Part shown: positions 45,601-54,896 of the stretch, in pieces
Position numbering within the stretch: the first letter of the stretch is position 1
Layout: each line of letters begins with the position of its first letter
Assembly (NCBI GenBank): GCA_017526785.1
Contig: JAFXQV010000031.1
Span: forward strand, 124,899-188,898
DNA from: Oscillibacter sp.
GTDB taxonomy: Bacteria; Bacillota; Clostridia; Oscillospirales; Oscillospiraceae
DNA length: 64,000 nt
Direction: 5' to 3'
The notes under the pieces: generated by a model
Told to the model about the DNA's origin: nothing
The model's input: only the letters and a program-made list of their open reading frames with translations
Database searches by the model: none
Translations under genes and position numbers: made by a program

Positions 45601-46825
45601 CTTTCACGATGACGAATTCCACTGGGAGGACTTCCCCGACAACGACATGGACGTGCAACTCCCCGCCGACGCCGCCTTACATCAGACCCGGCACCCGTTC
45701 CAGCGCCCTTGGACGCTCCCCGAACGCGTGGCTGTGCTGGTCGTGCTTTGGCTCGCGCTGGGCGCGGCGCTCCTGTCCACACTCGGACACGGTACGGGTC
45801 TTGACGCCGTGCGGCGCTACCTGCGCTACGGAAGCCGCGACAACACCGATAAATTGTACGCGTATCCCTCTTCGGCGCTCTCCCGCTTCGCTTCGATGGG
45901 CGACAAGCTGGTTGTGCTGACAGATACCAGTCTCCGCCTTTTGGGCGGCGACGGAGAAGAAATCTGGTCACAGCCCGTGCGCATGACCACGCCCGCGCTG
46001 TCCGCCAACGGCAACCGCGTCGCGGTCTGGGACGTGGGCGGCTCCGAATTGTACGTGCTGGGCGAGAGCGGCCCCATTCTGTCCCTGACCTCCGACAACG
46101 ACGGGCCGTTTTTGTCGGCGCGGCTGAACAAAAACGGCTGGCTCGCCGTCACGGCCGGGCGGCACGGCTACAAGGGTGCCGTGCGCGTCTACGACATGCG
46201 CATGAAACCCGTTTTCGAGTTCCACTCGTCGCGCCGCTTCGTGATTGACGCCTGCGTGCTGGACGACAACAGCCGCGTGGCCGCCGTCACGCTCGGACAG
46301 CGGGACAGCGTTTTCGTCAGCGACATTTTATACTACCGCCTCGACGAAAAGGAACCGGAGGCGGAGTGCAACCTTCCGGACGCGCTGACGCTGGAAGTAC
46401 GCCAGCGGGGTTCCGGGCTGACCGCCATGTGTGACAGTTGCGTGGTCGGCGTCGCGGCGGACGGCGAAATCAGCACGCGTTACGACTACGGGGACGCGTG
46501 GCTTCGGGAGTACGATTTGGGCGGGGACGGCTTCGCCGCGCTCTATTTGAGCCGCTACCAGTCGGGAAGCGTCGGACGCCTTGTCACCGTCGACGACTCC
46601 GGGGAAGAACTGGGGTCTGTGGACGTGCTGGAAGAAATCGTCGACATTTCCGCCGCCGGACGCTACGTCGCGGCTCTTTACACGGACAGACTTGTAGTGT
46701 ATAATCTGGCGTTAGGGGTCTACGCGTCCCTCAGCGGCACGGAGAACATACAAAATGTACTCATGCGCCCGGACGGCTCCGCGTTGCTGTTGGGCGGCTC
46801 CTCCGCGCAACTGTTCCTGCCCTGA
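45593..46825 (+). CDS. DUF5711-family protein
   Basis: A 410-residue protein with an acidic N-terminus, one membrane helix (about 45-65, VAVLVVLWLALGAALLSTLG) and an extracytoplasmic beta-propeller-like domain made of short strand repeats (for example LSRFASMGDKLVVLTDTSLRLL and LSANGNRVAVWDV). This matches DUF5711, a Clostridia family of unknown function that commonly neighbours cvpA. It overlaps truA and precedes cvpA. Confidence 0.75.
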   Translation: MNDFHDDEFHWEDFPDNDMDVQLPADAALHQTRHPFQRPWTLPERVAVLVVLWLALGAALLSTLGHGTGLDAVRRYLRYGSRDNTDKLYAYPSSALSRFASMGDKLVVLTDTSLRLLGGDGEEIWSQPVRMTTPALSANGNRVAVWDVGGSELYVLGESGPILSLTSDNDGPFLSARLNKNGWLAVTAGRHGYKGAVRVYDMRMKPVFEFHSSRRFVIDACVLDDNSRVAAVTLGQRDSVFVSDILYYRLDEKEPEAECNLPDALTLEVRQRGSGLTAMCDSCVVGVAADGEISTRYDYGDAWLREYDLGGDGFAALYLSRYQSGSVGRLVTVDDSGEELGSVDVLEEIVDISAAGRYVAALYTDRLVVYNLALGVYASLSGTENIQNVLMRPDGSALLLGGSSAQLFLP

Positions 46826-46852
46826 ATCCGACAGGAAAGAAGATGAACTCTC

Positions 46853-47632
46853 ATGACAGAAATGACAGGCTTTACTCTAAGAGATATTATCGACATCGGC
46901 GCGGTTCTGCTGGTTCTTGTGTGCGCGCTGATTGGCTCCTATCGCGGCATGATTCGCATGCTCTCCGGCTTGGCGGTGCTGATTCTGGCCGTGGTGGGCG
47001 CGTCGTTCGTCACGGCGCAGTTCACCGACCAAGTCACGGACATAGTCACGTCTATGCTGGAATCCCGCGTGACGGGTGCCGTCGAGGAGGCCATGGACGG
47101 GCAGAGCCTAAGCAAACTCATCGGCGGCTACGTCGAGACAGAGGCCGACGCCGCCTTGCAGGACACTTTGGACGAAACCAGCTTCAGCGCCTTGCGCTTC
47201 GACTATCTCTCCGAACTCTTTGAGCGCTTGCAGTCCGAAAACAAACTCCCGAAACCCGTTACCGATTCCTTACAGGAACGCTTCGAGGACATGCGCAAGT
47301 CCTTCACGGGGACGGCCTCACAGGCTATCGCCAAAGTTCTGCGGGATGTCGTGCGCCCGATTGTCTACGGCGTGCTGTACGTGATTTCGTTCCTTGTGCT
47401 GACGCTCGTGCTGAAAATCGTGTTCAGCTCGCTGGACACCGTGAAAGCGATTCCGGGTCTTCGTTCCGTCAACGCCGCGGGCGGACTGGTTCTCGGACTG
47501 ATACAGGGTATCGTGTTCGTGACCGTGGCGGCGTTTCTGTTACGGTTCGTGTTCGCGGACGTGGAGGGCGTGTCCGACAGCCGCGCCTTGAAAGTTCTGT
47601 CCCTGTTCTTCCCGGCGCTGTCCTTCCGGTGA
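46853..47632 (+). CDS. CvpA-family membrane protein
   Basis: A 259-residue protein. The N-terminal DIIDIGAVLLVLVCALIGSYRGMIRMLSGLAVLILAVV (about 10-47) is the CvpA signature (a YRG loop between two helices). Two further helices occur after residue 170 (VIYGVLYVISFLVLTLVLKIVF) and near 215-235. CvpA was named from colicin V production; related proteins are linked to envelope stability. It precedes the clp gene by 60 bases. Confidence 0.82.
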   Translation: MTEMTGFTLRDIIDIGAVLLVLVCALIGSYRGMIRMLSGLAVLILAVVGASFVTAQFTDQVTDIVTSMLESRVTGAVEEAMDGQSLSKLIGGYVETEADAALQDTLDETSFSALRFDYLSELFERLQSENKLPKPVTDSLQERFEDMRKSFTGTASQAIAKVLRDVVRPIVYGVLYVISFLVLTLVLKIVFSSLDTVKAIPGLRSVNAAGGLVLGLIQGIVFVTVAAFLLRFVFADVEGVSDSRALKVLSLFFPALSFR

Positions 47633-47692
47633 CAGGACGCCGGAGTATTCCAATTATCATTGCGGCGGGACGCGCCGTCGCGGGAGGTTACA

Positions 47693-49981
47693 ATGCAGCC
47701 AACTCTTTGCAGTAGATGTAAGAAAAATGTCGCCGTGGTTTTCATCTCGAAGTTGGAGGGCGACAAGACGACCAGTGAGGGATTGTGCCTGAGCTGTGCG
47801 CGGAAAGTCGGTCTGCCGCAGGTCGATGAGATGATGAAGCGCATGGGCATTTCCGACGAGGACTTGGAAGCCCTCAGCACGGACATGTTCTCCGCCATGC
47901 AGGACATGGAGGAGATGAACGCGTCCGACGACGACGAGGAGGAGGAAGAACAGGGGCATACCGCCACATTCCCCTTTATGAACCGCCTGTTTTCCAATTC
48001 CGGCAACGACCGCAACCCCGCCCCCACGCCGCCGCCCAAAAGCGCCAAAGCCCGCACCCCCGGCCGGAAATTCCTTAACAATTACTGTATCTGTCTGACG
48101 GAGCGGGCGAAAGAGGGCAAACTTGACCCCGTAATCGGGCGTGAAGAGGAAATCGAGCGCGTTGTGCAGATTCTGAACCGACGCCAGAAAAACAACCCCT
48201 GCCTTATCGGCGAGCCGGGCGTCGGCAAGACCGCAATCGCGGAGGGTCTGGCACAGCGGATTGTGCGCGGAGACGTGCCGTTTAAGCTGCGCGAAAAGGA
48301 GGTACACCTTCTCGACCTCACGGCGCTTGTGGCGGGGACGCAGTTCCGGGGACAGTTTGAAAGCCGCATGAAAGGCCTGATTAACGAAATCCGGGCGCTT
48401 GGCAACATCATTCTCATGATTGACGAGGTGCATAATCTGGCCGGAGCCGGGGACGCAGAGGGAAGCATGAACGCCGCCAACATCCTGAAACCCGCGCTTT
48501 CCCGCGGGGAGATACAGGTTATCGGCGCGACGACGTTCAACGAATACCGCCGTTCCATCGAAAAGGATACCGCATTGGAGCGCCGTTTCCAGCCCGTGAC
48601 CGTCAATGAGCCATCCATAGAGGATTCCGTGAAGATTCTCAAAGGCCTTGCCCCGCGCTACGAGGCTTTCCACGGCGTCAAGCTCTCCGACGGCATTTTG
48701 CGGCAGGCGGTCGTACTGTCGGAGCGCTATATCACAGACCGCTTTCTCCCCGACAAGGCCATTGACCTTATCGACGAAGCCTGCTCCGACCTGAACCTGA
48801 AAGACAAGAACATCTCCCGCCGCATGCAGATTCAACGCGAACTGGACGATTACGAGAAAGAGCGGAACCTTATCGAAGAGCGCCGCGCGCAGGGACAGGA
48901 ACCCGATTATGAACGCTTAGCGTTCCTGAAAAGTCAGGAAATCAATTTGCACGCGGAATTAGACCGCCTCTTGGAAATCGGAGACCCCCAACTGACCATG
49001 GACAATCTCGCGCATGTTATCGAGCTGTGGACGAAAATCCCGGCGTCCAAAATCCGTGAGCAGGAGTTCCAGCGCCTGAGCCAGTTGGAAGAGCGCCTCA
49101 AAACGCACATCATCGGGCAGGATGAGGCCGTGTCGGCTGTGGCGGCCGCCGTACGCCGGAACCGCGTCGGAATCAGCCCGAAGCATAAGCCCGTGAGTTT
49201 TATTTTCGTGGGACCGACGGGCGTCGGCAAGACCGAACTCGTCAAACAGCTTGCCAGCGACCTGTTCAACACGCCGGACTCCCTCATCCGGCTGGACATG
49301 TCGGAGTTCATGGAAAAGCACTCCGTGTCCCGAATCGTGGGTTCCCCGCCGGGCTACGTCGGCTACGACGAGGCCGGACAGCTCACCGAGAAAATACGCC
49401 GCAAGCCCTACGCCGTGGTTCTCTTCGACGAAATCGAGAAGGCACACCCCGACGTTTTGAATGTCCTGTTGCAGATTCTGGACGACGGCGAAATCACCGA
49501 CGCCCACGGCCGCAAGGTCAACTTTGAGAATACCATCATCGTCATGACCTCCAACGCCGGGAGCGCCACGAAAGAGGGTACAGTAGGCTTTGGGCGTACC
49601 GCAAACGAACAGGACAGAGACCGCGCCATGAAGGCCTTAGAGCAGTTCCTCCGCCCGGAGTTCATCAACCGCGTGGACGCCGTGATTACGTTCAACCGCC
49701 TTTCGGAAGAGAACTTCGGCAACATCGCCCGAATCATGCTCAACGAACTGCGCGATTCCCTCCGCGAAAAGGGCATCACGTTCGACTACGACGACGCGCT
49801 TGTGGCGTATCTGACCAAGAAATCGTACTCCCGGACGTACGGGGCGCGGAACCTCCGCCGCACGATTCAGAAAGACCTCGAGGACGAGTTGGCGTCCCGC
49901 ATTATCGACAGCTACGACCACCCCATTTCACAGGTCAAGGCCACCGCCACGGGGGACGCCATCGAAATTATCGCCATGTGA
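47693..49981 (+). CDS. clpE: ClpE/ClpC-type AAA+ unfoldase
   Basis: Protein-unfolding ATPase of the Clp protease. It has 762 residues from ATG 47693 (GGGAGG upstream). The N-terminus is a zinc finger (C6-C9 and C32-C35) rather than the ClpC N-domain, hence ClpE-like. Two AAA+ modules carry GEPGVGKTA (about 182) and GPTGVGKTE (about 507), with Walker B MIDEVHNL and [11 protein letters not shown] coiled middle domain separates them. The VGF loop (TVGFGRT) that docks ClpP is present. ClpP is not in the window. Confidence 0.92.
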   Translation: MQPTLCSRCKKNVAVVFISKLEGDKTTSEGLCLSCARKVGLPQVDEMMKRMGISDEDLEALSTDMFSAMQDMEEMNASDDDEEEEEQGHTATFPFMNRLFSNSGNDRNPAPTPPPKSAKARTPGRKFLNNYCICLTERAKEGKLDPVIGREEEIERVVQILNRRQKNNPCLIGEPGVGKTAIAEGLAQRIVRGDVPFKLREKEVHLLDLTALVAGTQFRGQFESRMKGLINEIRALGNIILMIDEVHNLAGAGDAEGSMNAANILKPALSRGEIQVIGATTFNEYRRSIEKDTALERRFQPVTVNEPSIEDSVKILKGLAPRYEAFHGVKLSDGILRQAVVLSERYITDRFLPDKAIDLIDEACSDLNLKDKNISRRMQIQRELDDYEKERNLIEERRAQGQEPDYERLAFLKSQEINLHAELDRLLEIGDPQLTMDNLAHVIELWTKIPASKIREQEFQRLSQLEERLKTHIIGQDEAVSAVAAAVRRNRVGISPKHKPVSFIFVGPTGVGKTELVKQLASDLFNTPDSLIRLDMSEFMEKHSVSRIVGSPPGYVGYDEAGQLTEKIRRKPYAVVLFDEIEKAHPDVLNVLLQILDDGEITDAHGRKVNFENTIIVMTSNAGSATKEGTVGFGRTANEQDRDRAMKALEQFLRPEFINRVDAVITFNRLSEENFGNIARIMLNELRDSLREKGITFDYDDALVAYLTKKSYSRTYGARNLRRTIQKDLEDELASRIIDSYDHPISQVKATATGDAIEIIAM

Positions 49982-49988
49982 CAAACTG

Positions 49989-50020
49989 CCCCCCTTTCGG
50001 GGGGCGACGTATTAGGGGGG
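49989..50020 (+). promoter_or_regulatory. C6/G6 hairpin with overlapping ribosome-site pairing, second copy
   Basis: CCCCCC-TTTC-GGGGGG (49989-50004) is followed nine bases later by the ribosome site AGGGGGG (50014-50020) of the next gene. It matches the cassette before fliI (11951-11981) in hairpin, spacing and ribosome site. It may also act as a partial terminator after clpE. Confidence 0.6.
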
Positions 50021-50026
50021 ATTGGT

Positions 50027-50236
50027 ATGTTATTCCGGCGTGATATCGAGCCGCACTGCGCCTACTGCGAACACGCGGCACTTGTCAATAACGCGGAACT
50101 CGTCTGCGCGAAACATGGTACCGTGTCGCCGGAACACCACTGTAAGGCGTTCCGTTACGACCCCTTAAAGCGTGTTCCGCCGCGCCCCGTGTCAATGCGC
50201 CCGGGAAAGTTCAAGGCGTCCGACTTTGCCCTGTAG
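50027..50236 (+). CDS. Small Cys-rich conserved protein
   Basis: A 69-residue protein with MLFRRDIEPHCAYCEHA, a second cysteine pair spread over VCAKHG and HHCKAFRYDP, and a basic proline-rich ending. The C-x2-C...C...C pattern suggests metal binding. Similar short proteins, recalled from memory, occur in Clostridia, but I know no function. The ATG follows AGGGGGG by six bases. It lies between clpE and the EFR1 gene. Confidence 0.7.
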   Translation: MLFRRDIEPHCAYCEHAALVNNAELVCAKHGTVSPEHHCKAFRYDPLKRVPPRPVSMRPGKFKASDFAL

Positions 50237-50247
50237 GAGACTTTTTC

Positions 50248-51075
50248 ATGGAAATCAAAACAGTACGGGCGTTATGGTTCAGCCCCACCGGCAACGCCGA
50301 ACGAATCGCCGTGGCGGCGGCGCGTACGCTGTCGGAACGCTTCCCGGCACCGATGGACACGCTCAGCCTGAACCGCCCGGAAGCCCGCAAACACGAATAC
50401 GCGTTCACGCCCACGGACTTTGTTGTGTTCGCGTGTCCGGTGTACGCCGGGAGACTGCCTAACAAGATTCTGCCGGATATCAAGGCCTGTCTGCGCGGCG
50501 ACAACACCCCGGCGGCGGCGCTTGTCACGTTCGGCAACCGCGCCTTTGACAACGCCCTTGCGGAGTTGGTGTCCGTGCTGACGGACAACGGTTTCCGGGT
50601 CGTCGGCGCGGGGGCGGTTGTCGGGGAACACGCTTTCACGGACAAATTAGGCGGCGGGCGTCCCGGCGTAACGGACTTGCGGGCGCTGCGTACGTTCGCC
50701 GAAACTATCGCCGACGCCGTGCGCAACGGCACCGCGTCCGGCATGACCGTCCCCGGAGACCCCGCCGCGCCGTACTACGTCCCGAAAGGCGCGGACGGCC
50801 TCCCCGCCAGATTCCTGAAAGCAAAGCCGAAAGTCGATTTGTCGCGCTGTCACAACTGCGGGACGTGTGCGCGTGCGTGTCCGATGGGCGCGATTGACCC
50901 CGGCAACGTGTCGGACGTGCCGGGGACTTGTATCAAGTGTCAGGCTTGCGTGTCGCGCTGTACGCGCCGGGCGCGCTTCTTCGACGACCCCGCGTTTCTG
51001 TCCCACGTTGCCATGCTCGAACGAACGTTCACAGAGCCAAAAGAAAACGCCTTCTTCTACGGCAGACTTACTTGA
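50248..51075 (+). CDS. EFR1-family flavodoxin-ferredoxin protein
   Basis: A 275-residue putative electron carrier: an N-terminal flavodoxin-like domain (about 1-160; FSPTGNAERIAVAAA near 11-25 is the phosphate-binding loop) and a C-terminal two-cluster ferredoxin domain with CHNCGTCARACP and CIKCQACVSRC. This is the EFR1 layout (flavodoxin domain plus 4Fe-4S domain). Its partner is unknown. Its 3' end overlaps the convergent rhomboid-like gene by eight bases. Confidence 0.88.
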   Translation: MEIKTVRALWFSPTGNAERIAVAAARTLSERFPAPMDTLSLNRPEARKHEYAFTPTDFVVFACPVYAGRLPNKILPDIKACLRGDNTPAAALVTFGNRAFDNALAELVSVLTDNGFRVVGAGAVVGEHAFTDKLGGGRPGVTDLRALRTFAETIADAVRNGTASGMTVPGDPAAPYYVPKGADGLPARFLKAKPKVDLSRCHNCGTCARACPMGAIDPGNVSDVPGTCIKCQACVSRCTRRARFFDDPAFLSHVAMLERTFTEPKENAFFYGRLT

Positions 51076-51931
51076 AATGTTCGTGGGTGAAAATGTGGTC
51101 TTGGCAGAAGCAGTGGTAGCCCGCGCAGCGGGAGCAGTAGCGGAATTGCAAATCGGGGAAGTCGGCGTCGGTGCGTCCGCAGACTTCGCACTTGTGGCGG
51201 TAGCCCTGTTGCGCCTCTTTGCGCTTCCGCTGGCGGGCGGCGTCGCGGAAATGAATCGTTTTCGGGGAAGTCTGGTGCTGTACGCGCTGGCGGTGGTAGA
51301 TGACCCAGTCCGAGATATCCGGCCAGAAGAACACGAAAAAGTTGAGAATCGCAATCAGCGGGAGCAACGCCCCGACTAAGTCTAAGTGTAACAAGCTGGT
51401 GAGAATCGAGAAGCCGAAAATTGCGGCGTCGAACCACGCCAGCCATTTGACTTTCACGGGGATGATAAGGAACACAAGAAACTGCATGTCGGGGTAGAGC
51501 ATGGCGAACGCGAAAAACATGGACAGGTTGATAAAGTCCGTGCCGCTAATCCACGCGTCCCCCACAATCAGCCCCGCCACAATCCCGACGGCGATTGTCA
51601 GCGCGACGCCGGAGGCGTAGTAGAGGTTGAATTTCGCGGTACCCCAGTCGCGTTCGAGGGTCGTACCAATCATGTAGTACAGGTAAAGAATAAACACCAT
51701 CCAGATAGAATTGCTGGTGGGCATGAAGATAAAGGTCACAAGGCGCCAGATTTCGCCGTGCAAAATCTCCTGCCAGTGGAACGCCAGAAAATTTGTGGCG
51801 GTGGCGCTGGAAAACACCGTCAGGACGTACACGACGGCCTGCGCGACGACGATGTAGCGCATGAGGCCGGGCAGGCCGAAGTCCGGGTAACGCCGGACAA
51901 AACGCTCGGAGAGTTCATGTAGCTTGTTCAA
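51068..51931 (-). CDS. Rhomboid-like membrane protein with zinc-ribbon tail
   Basis: A 287-residue protein with about six helices in a rhomboid-like arrangement. The segment EILHGEIWRLVTFIFMP (about 55-71) matches the rhomboid H-x-E-x-W-R-L-x-T region. The catalytic GxSG serine motif is not evident (TDFINLSMFFAFA there), so it is probably a pseudoprotease. The C-terminal 50 residues carry C-x2-C, C-x2-C and several His/Cys (CEVCGRTD, YCSRCAGYHCFCQDH), a likely zinc-binding module. GGAGGCGAGACGTTT precedes the start. Confidence 0.75.
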   Translation of the reverse strand: MNKLHELSERFVRRYPDFGLPGLMRYIVVAQAVVYVLTVFSSATATNFLAFHWQEILHGEIWRLVTFIFMPTSNSIWMVFILYLYYMIGTTLERDWGTAKFNLYYASGVALTIAVGIVAGLIVGDAWISGTDFINLSMFFAFAMLYPDMQFLVFLIIPVKVKWLAWFDAAIFGFSILTSLLHLDLVGALLPLIAILNFFVFFWPDISDWVIYHRQRVQHQTSPKTIHFRDAARQRKRKEAQQGYRHKCEVCGRTDADFPDLQFRYCSRCAGYHCFCQDHIFTHEHFK

Positions 51932-51982
51932 AACGTCTCGCCTCCTTGAAAGTACGCGGCGGGTGATTGCCTGTCACGGGCT

Positions 51983-52011
51983 ATTATACCTGTCCGGGCG
52001 CGAAAAGTCAC
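51983..52011 (-). promoter_or_regulatory. Promoter of the rhomboid-like gene
   Basis: On the minus strand GTGACT (52006-52011), 17 bases and TATAAT (51983-51988). The -35 is only partial. It is placed about 50 bases before the start codon. Confidence 0.6.
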
Positions 52012-52082
52012 GCGTTATTTGCGAAAATCCCTGAATTTTTGCGGCGGCACGCGCCGCTTGACCGGAATTGACAATTTCTGCC

Positions 52083-52111
52083 TTGTAATTCCTCCGTTCG
52101 CGCGCTATAAT
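52083..52111 (+). promoter_or_regulatory. Promoter of the PAP2-ACT unit
   Basis: TTGTAA (52083-52088), 17 bases and TATAAT (52106-52111). A second TATAAT at 52125-52130 lacks a good -35. It faces away from the rhomboid-like promoter, so the 218-base gap is a divergent control region. Confidence 0.75.
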
Positions 52112-52149
52112 CCTATCCGCGCTCTATAATCATACGAAAGGGTGACAGC

Positions 52150-52806
52150 ATGAAAGAAAAAGGGAAACAGGCTCTCAAATTAGGCGGCGTTCTTCTGGCC
52201 GTGTTCGCGCTCTGGACGGTACTCATACAGTGCGTGGACGTGCGTCCGGCGGGGCAGAACGGCACAAATATCGGCTTCGCGGCCTTAAATGTCTGGTTCC
52301 ACGAACTGACGGGCGTTCACATGGCGCTCTACACCGTCACGGACTGGCTCGGGCTGGTGCCGATAGCGATTTGTCTGGGCTTCGGCGTTCTGGGACTGCT
52401 CCAACTGGTCAAGCGCCGGAGTTTCGTAAAAGTCGACACAGACCTTATCCTGCTGGGCGTCTACTATGTCGTGGTGATATTCGCGTACCTGTTCTTCGAG
52501 ATGGTGCCGATAAACTACCGCCCGATACTCATTGACGGCGTCATGGAGGCGTCCTACCCGTCGTCGACGACACTGCTTGTGCTGAGCGTCCTGCCGACGC
52601 TGAAATTTCAGGTCGACCGCAGAGCGAACCGCGCAAGCGTCAAGCGGGCTGTCGACGGCTTTGTGATAGCGTTTTCGGCGTTTATGGTTGCCGGGCGTCT
52701 GGTGTCGGGCGTCCACTGGCTGACGGACATTGCCGGGGCGGTGTTCCTGAGCGCGGGACTGTTCCTGCTGTACGCCGCCGCCGTCGCGCTGACGGACAAG
52801 GAGTAA
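52150..52806 (+). CDS. PAP2-family phosphatase
   Basis: A 218-residue membrane phosphatase, probably acting on lipid phosphates. It has about six helices and the catalytic motifs YRP (about 119), YPSSTT (about 136-141), and GRLVSGVHWLTD (about 178-189) with the nucleophile-assisting His. The Lys-rich part of the first motif is less clear. The substrate cannot be predicted. It is followed four bases later by the ACT gene. Confidence 0.88.
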   Translation: MKEKGKQALKLGGVLLAVFALWTVLIQCVDVRPAGQNGTNIGFAALNVWFHELTGVHMALYTVTDWLGLVPIAICLGFGVLGLLQLVKRRSFVKVDTDLILLGVYYVVVIFAYLFFEMVPINYRPILIDGVMEASYPSSTTLLVLSVLPTLKFQVDRRANRASVKRAVDGFVIAFSAFMVAGRLVSGVHWLTDIAGAVFLSAGLFLLYAAAVALTDKE

Positions 52807-52810
52807 CGGC

Positions 52811-53179
52811 GTGGTCATAGAGAAACTGCCGTACGCCTTGACCGTCTGCAAGCTGTCAAGCGTCGCCGACGTGGATTGGGACGCGGCGTTTTACTTTGTC
52901 GCCCGAACCGATGAGGAGCTGTCACTGGTGTGCAAAACGGCGGACACCCCCGCCGCCGCGACGGCGCGTGACGACGGCTGGCGCGGCTTCCGCGTACAGG
53001 GCGTGTTGGACTTCTCGCTTGTCGGGATTCTGTCCAAGCTGTCGGGCGTCCTCGCGGAGCGCGGAATTGGCCTTTTCGCCGTCTCCACCTACAATACGGA
53101 CTACATTCTTGTGAAAGCCGAAAACTTCGACCGGGCAACGGACGCGCTCTCCGGCGCGGGCTACACGGTGATACCATAA
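52811..53179 (+). CDS. ACT-domain protein
   Basis: A 122-residue protein made of a tandem ACT-like fold: FYFVARTDEELSLVCK (about 26-41) and VGILSKLSGVLAERGIGLFAVSTYNTDYILVK (about 71-102). ACT domains usually bind amino acids; a regulatory or sensing role is inferred only. The start is GTG 52811. It lies in an apparent operon with PAP2 and is closed by a strong terminator. Confidence 0.82.
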   Translation: MVIEKLPYALTVCKLSSVADVDWDAAFYFVARTDEELSLVCKTADTPAAATARDDGWRGFRVQGVLDFSLVGILSKLSGVLAERGIGLFAVSTYNTDYILVKAENFDRATDALSGAGYTVIP

Positions 53180-53183
53180 CGCG

Positions 53184-53223
53184 ACAGGGAACCGGACAAA
53201 AATGCCCGGTTCCCTGTTTTTTT
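53184..53223 (+). terminator. Strong terminator, first of a near-identical pair
   Basis: A perfect 12-base-pair stem (ACAGGGAACCGG, 53184-53195, with CCGGTTCCCTGT, 53205-53216), followed by seven T. It is almost identical to the terminator at 54897-54934 on the other side of the nifS-iscU unit. Confidence 0.95.
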
Positions 53224-53246
53224 AAAAGTTCTCATCATATAGCCTA

Positions 53247-53275
53247 TTGACATGGTTGGTAAATTGGTATATGAT
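53247..53275 (+). promoter_or_regulatory. Promoter of nifS-iscU
   Basis: TTGACA (53247-53252), 17 bases and TATGAT (53270-53275): a near-consensus sigma-A promoter. It sits 28 bases before the nifS ATG and directly after the preceding terminator. Confidence 0.9.
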
Positions 53276-53302
53276 AGCAACTGTTGGAAGGAGGCCGAAC
53301 CC

Positions 53303-54490
53303 ATGAGAATTTACGCCGACAACGCGGCCACCACAAAGCCCAGCCGCGCCGCCATAGACGCAATGCTTCCCTTTCTGGAAGAGGAATACGGCAACCCGTC
53401 CAGTCTCTATTCCCTCGGACAGCGGGCGAAGGAGGCGTTGGAGCGGGCGCGGGAGGAAGTCGCCGCCGTGATTCACGCCAACCCCAAAGAAATTGTCTTT
53501 ACTTCCGGCGGCAGTGAGGCGGACAATCAGGCGATTTTGTCCGCGGCCGAAACCGGACGCAAGGCGGGGAAACGCCACATTATCTCCACGGCGTTTGAAC
53601 ACCACGCGGTCTTGCACACGCTCAGCAAACTGGAAAAAGACGGCTTTGACGTGACGCTGTTGGACGTACACGAAAACGGCGTTGTCCGCGCCGACGAACT
53701 GGAAGCCGCGATTCGGGGCGACACCTGTCTTGTTACGGTCATGTCCGCCAACAACGAGATAGGCACGATACAGCCGATACGGGAATTAGGCGCGATTTGC
53801 AAAGAGCGCGGCGTGACGTTCCACACCGACGCCGTACAGGCCGTGGGACACTTGCCCGTTGACGTGGACGCGGACAATATCGACCTGCTGTCGGCCTCGG
53901 CGCACAAATTCCACGGGGTGAAGGGCACAGGCTTTCTGTACGTCCGCAACGGCGTGAGGCTTTCCAATCTCATTGAGGGCGGCGCGCAGGAGCGCGGCAA
54001 ACGCGCCGGCACGGAAAACGTTCCCGGCATTGTGGCAATGGCGGCGGCGCTGAAAGAGTCCGCCGGGCGCATGGACAAAGACGCGGAGCGTATGCGCGTT
54101 TTGCGCGACCGCTTGATTGCGGGCTTGCGGGAAATCCCGCATTCCGCGCTGAACGGAGACGCCGCGCAACGTCTCCCCGGTAATGTCAACTTCTGCTTTG
54201 AGGGAATAGAGGGGGAGGCGTTACTGCTTCACTTGGACGACCGCGGAATCTGCGCCTCGTCGGGAAGCGCCTGCACGTCCGGTTCTCTCGACCCCAGCCA
54301 CGTACTGCTTGCCATCGGGCGCGTACACGACGTGGCGCACGGTTCCTTACGGCTGAGTATCGGGGAGGACGCCACCGAAGAAGAAATTGACTATATCATC
54401 CGCAATGTCCGGGAAGTCGTGGAGTATCTGCGCGGATTCTCCCCGGTATGGCGGGACTTGACGGCCGGAAAGGCGCAATTCATTCTGTGA
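53303..54490 (+). CDS. nifS: Cysteine desulfurase (NifS/IscS type)
   Basis: PLP enzyme that delivers sulfur from cysteine for Fe-S cluster assembly. It has 395 residues from ATG 53303 (GGAAGGAGG upstream). The family opening is YADNAATTKPS; the PLP lysine is in SASAHKFHGVKGTGF (about 199-213) and the catalytic cysteine in SSGSACTSGSLDPSH (about 322-336). The Cys loop is short, as in group I (NifS/IscS) enzymes. iscU follows 13 bases later. No iscR is adjacent. Confidence 0.95.
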   Translation: MRIYADNAATTKPSRAAIDAMLPFLEEEYGNPSSLYSLGQRAKEALERAREEVAAVIHANPKEIVFTSGGSEADNQAILSAAETGRKAGKRHIISTAFEHHAVLHTLSKLEKDGFDVTLLDVHENGVVRADELEAAIRGDTCLVTVMSANNEIGTIQPIRELGAICKERGVTFHTDAVQAVGHLPVDVDADNIDLLSASAHKFHGVKGTGFLYVRNGVRLSNLIEGGAQERGKRAGTENVPGIVAMAAALKESAGRMDKDAERMRVLRDRLIAGLREIPHSALNGDAAQRLPGNVNFCFEGIEGEALLLHLDDRGICASSGSACTSGSLDPSHVLLAIGRVHDVAHGSLRLSIGEDATEEEIDYIIRNVREVVEYLRGFSPVWRDLTAGKAQFIL

Positions 54491-54503
54491 GGAGGCCGAG
54501 ATT

Positions 54504-54890
54504 ATGGCATTGTACAGCGAAAAGGTAATGGAGCATTTCCGCAACCCCCGGAACGTCGGCGTGATTGAGGACGCGGACGGCGTCGGCGAGGTGGGGAACG
54601 CGAAATGTGGCGACATTATGAAGATGTACCTGAAAATCAGGGACGACGTTGTGGAAGACGTGAAATTCGAGACGTTCGGCTGTGGGAGCGCGATTGCGTC
54701 CAGTTCCATGGCAACGGAACTGATTAAGGGCAAGCCCGTCGCGGACGCCATGAAGCTGACCAACAAGGCCGTGGCGGAGGCGCTGGACGGGCTTCCCGCC
54801 TACAAAATGCACTGTTCCGTCTTGGCGGAGGAGGCCATCCAATCGGCACTTGCGGACTACTACGAGAGGCACCCGGAGAAAAAGCCGTAA
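54504..54890 (+). CDS. iscU: Fe-S cluster scaffold IscU/NifU-like
   Basis: Scaffold on which Fe-S clusters are built. It has 128 residues. It has the three ligand cysteines: NAKCGDIM (about 33-40, with the following Asp), FGCGSAIASSS (about 57-67) and HCSVLAEEAI (about 103-112). GGAGGCCGAG precedes the ATG. It is paired with nifS and ended by a terminator nearly identical to the one before nifS. Confidence 0.94.
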   Translation: MALYSEKVMEHFRNPRNVGVIEDADGVGEVGNAKCGDIMKMYLKIRDDVVEDVKFETFGCGSAIASSSMATELIKGKPVADAMKLTNKAVAEALDGLPAYKMHCSVLAEEAIQSALADYYERHPEKKP

Positions 54891-54896
54891 AACGCG

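Noticed and set aside
52068-52073. TTGACA as a -35 box for the PAP2 gene
   Set aside because: No -10 box lies 16-18 bases downstream; the TTGTAA at 52083 pairs properly with TATAAT.
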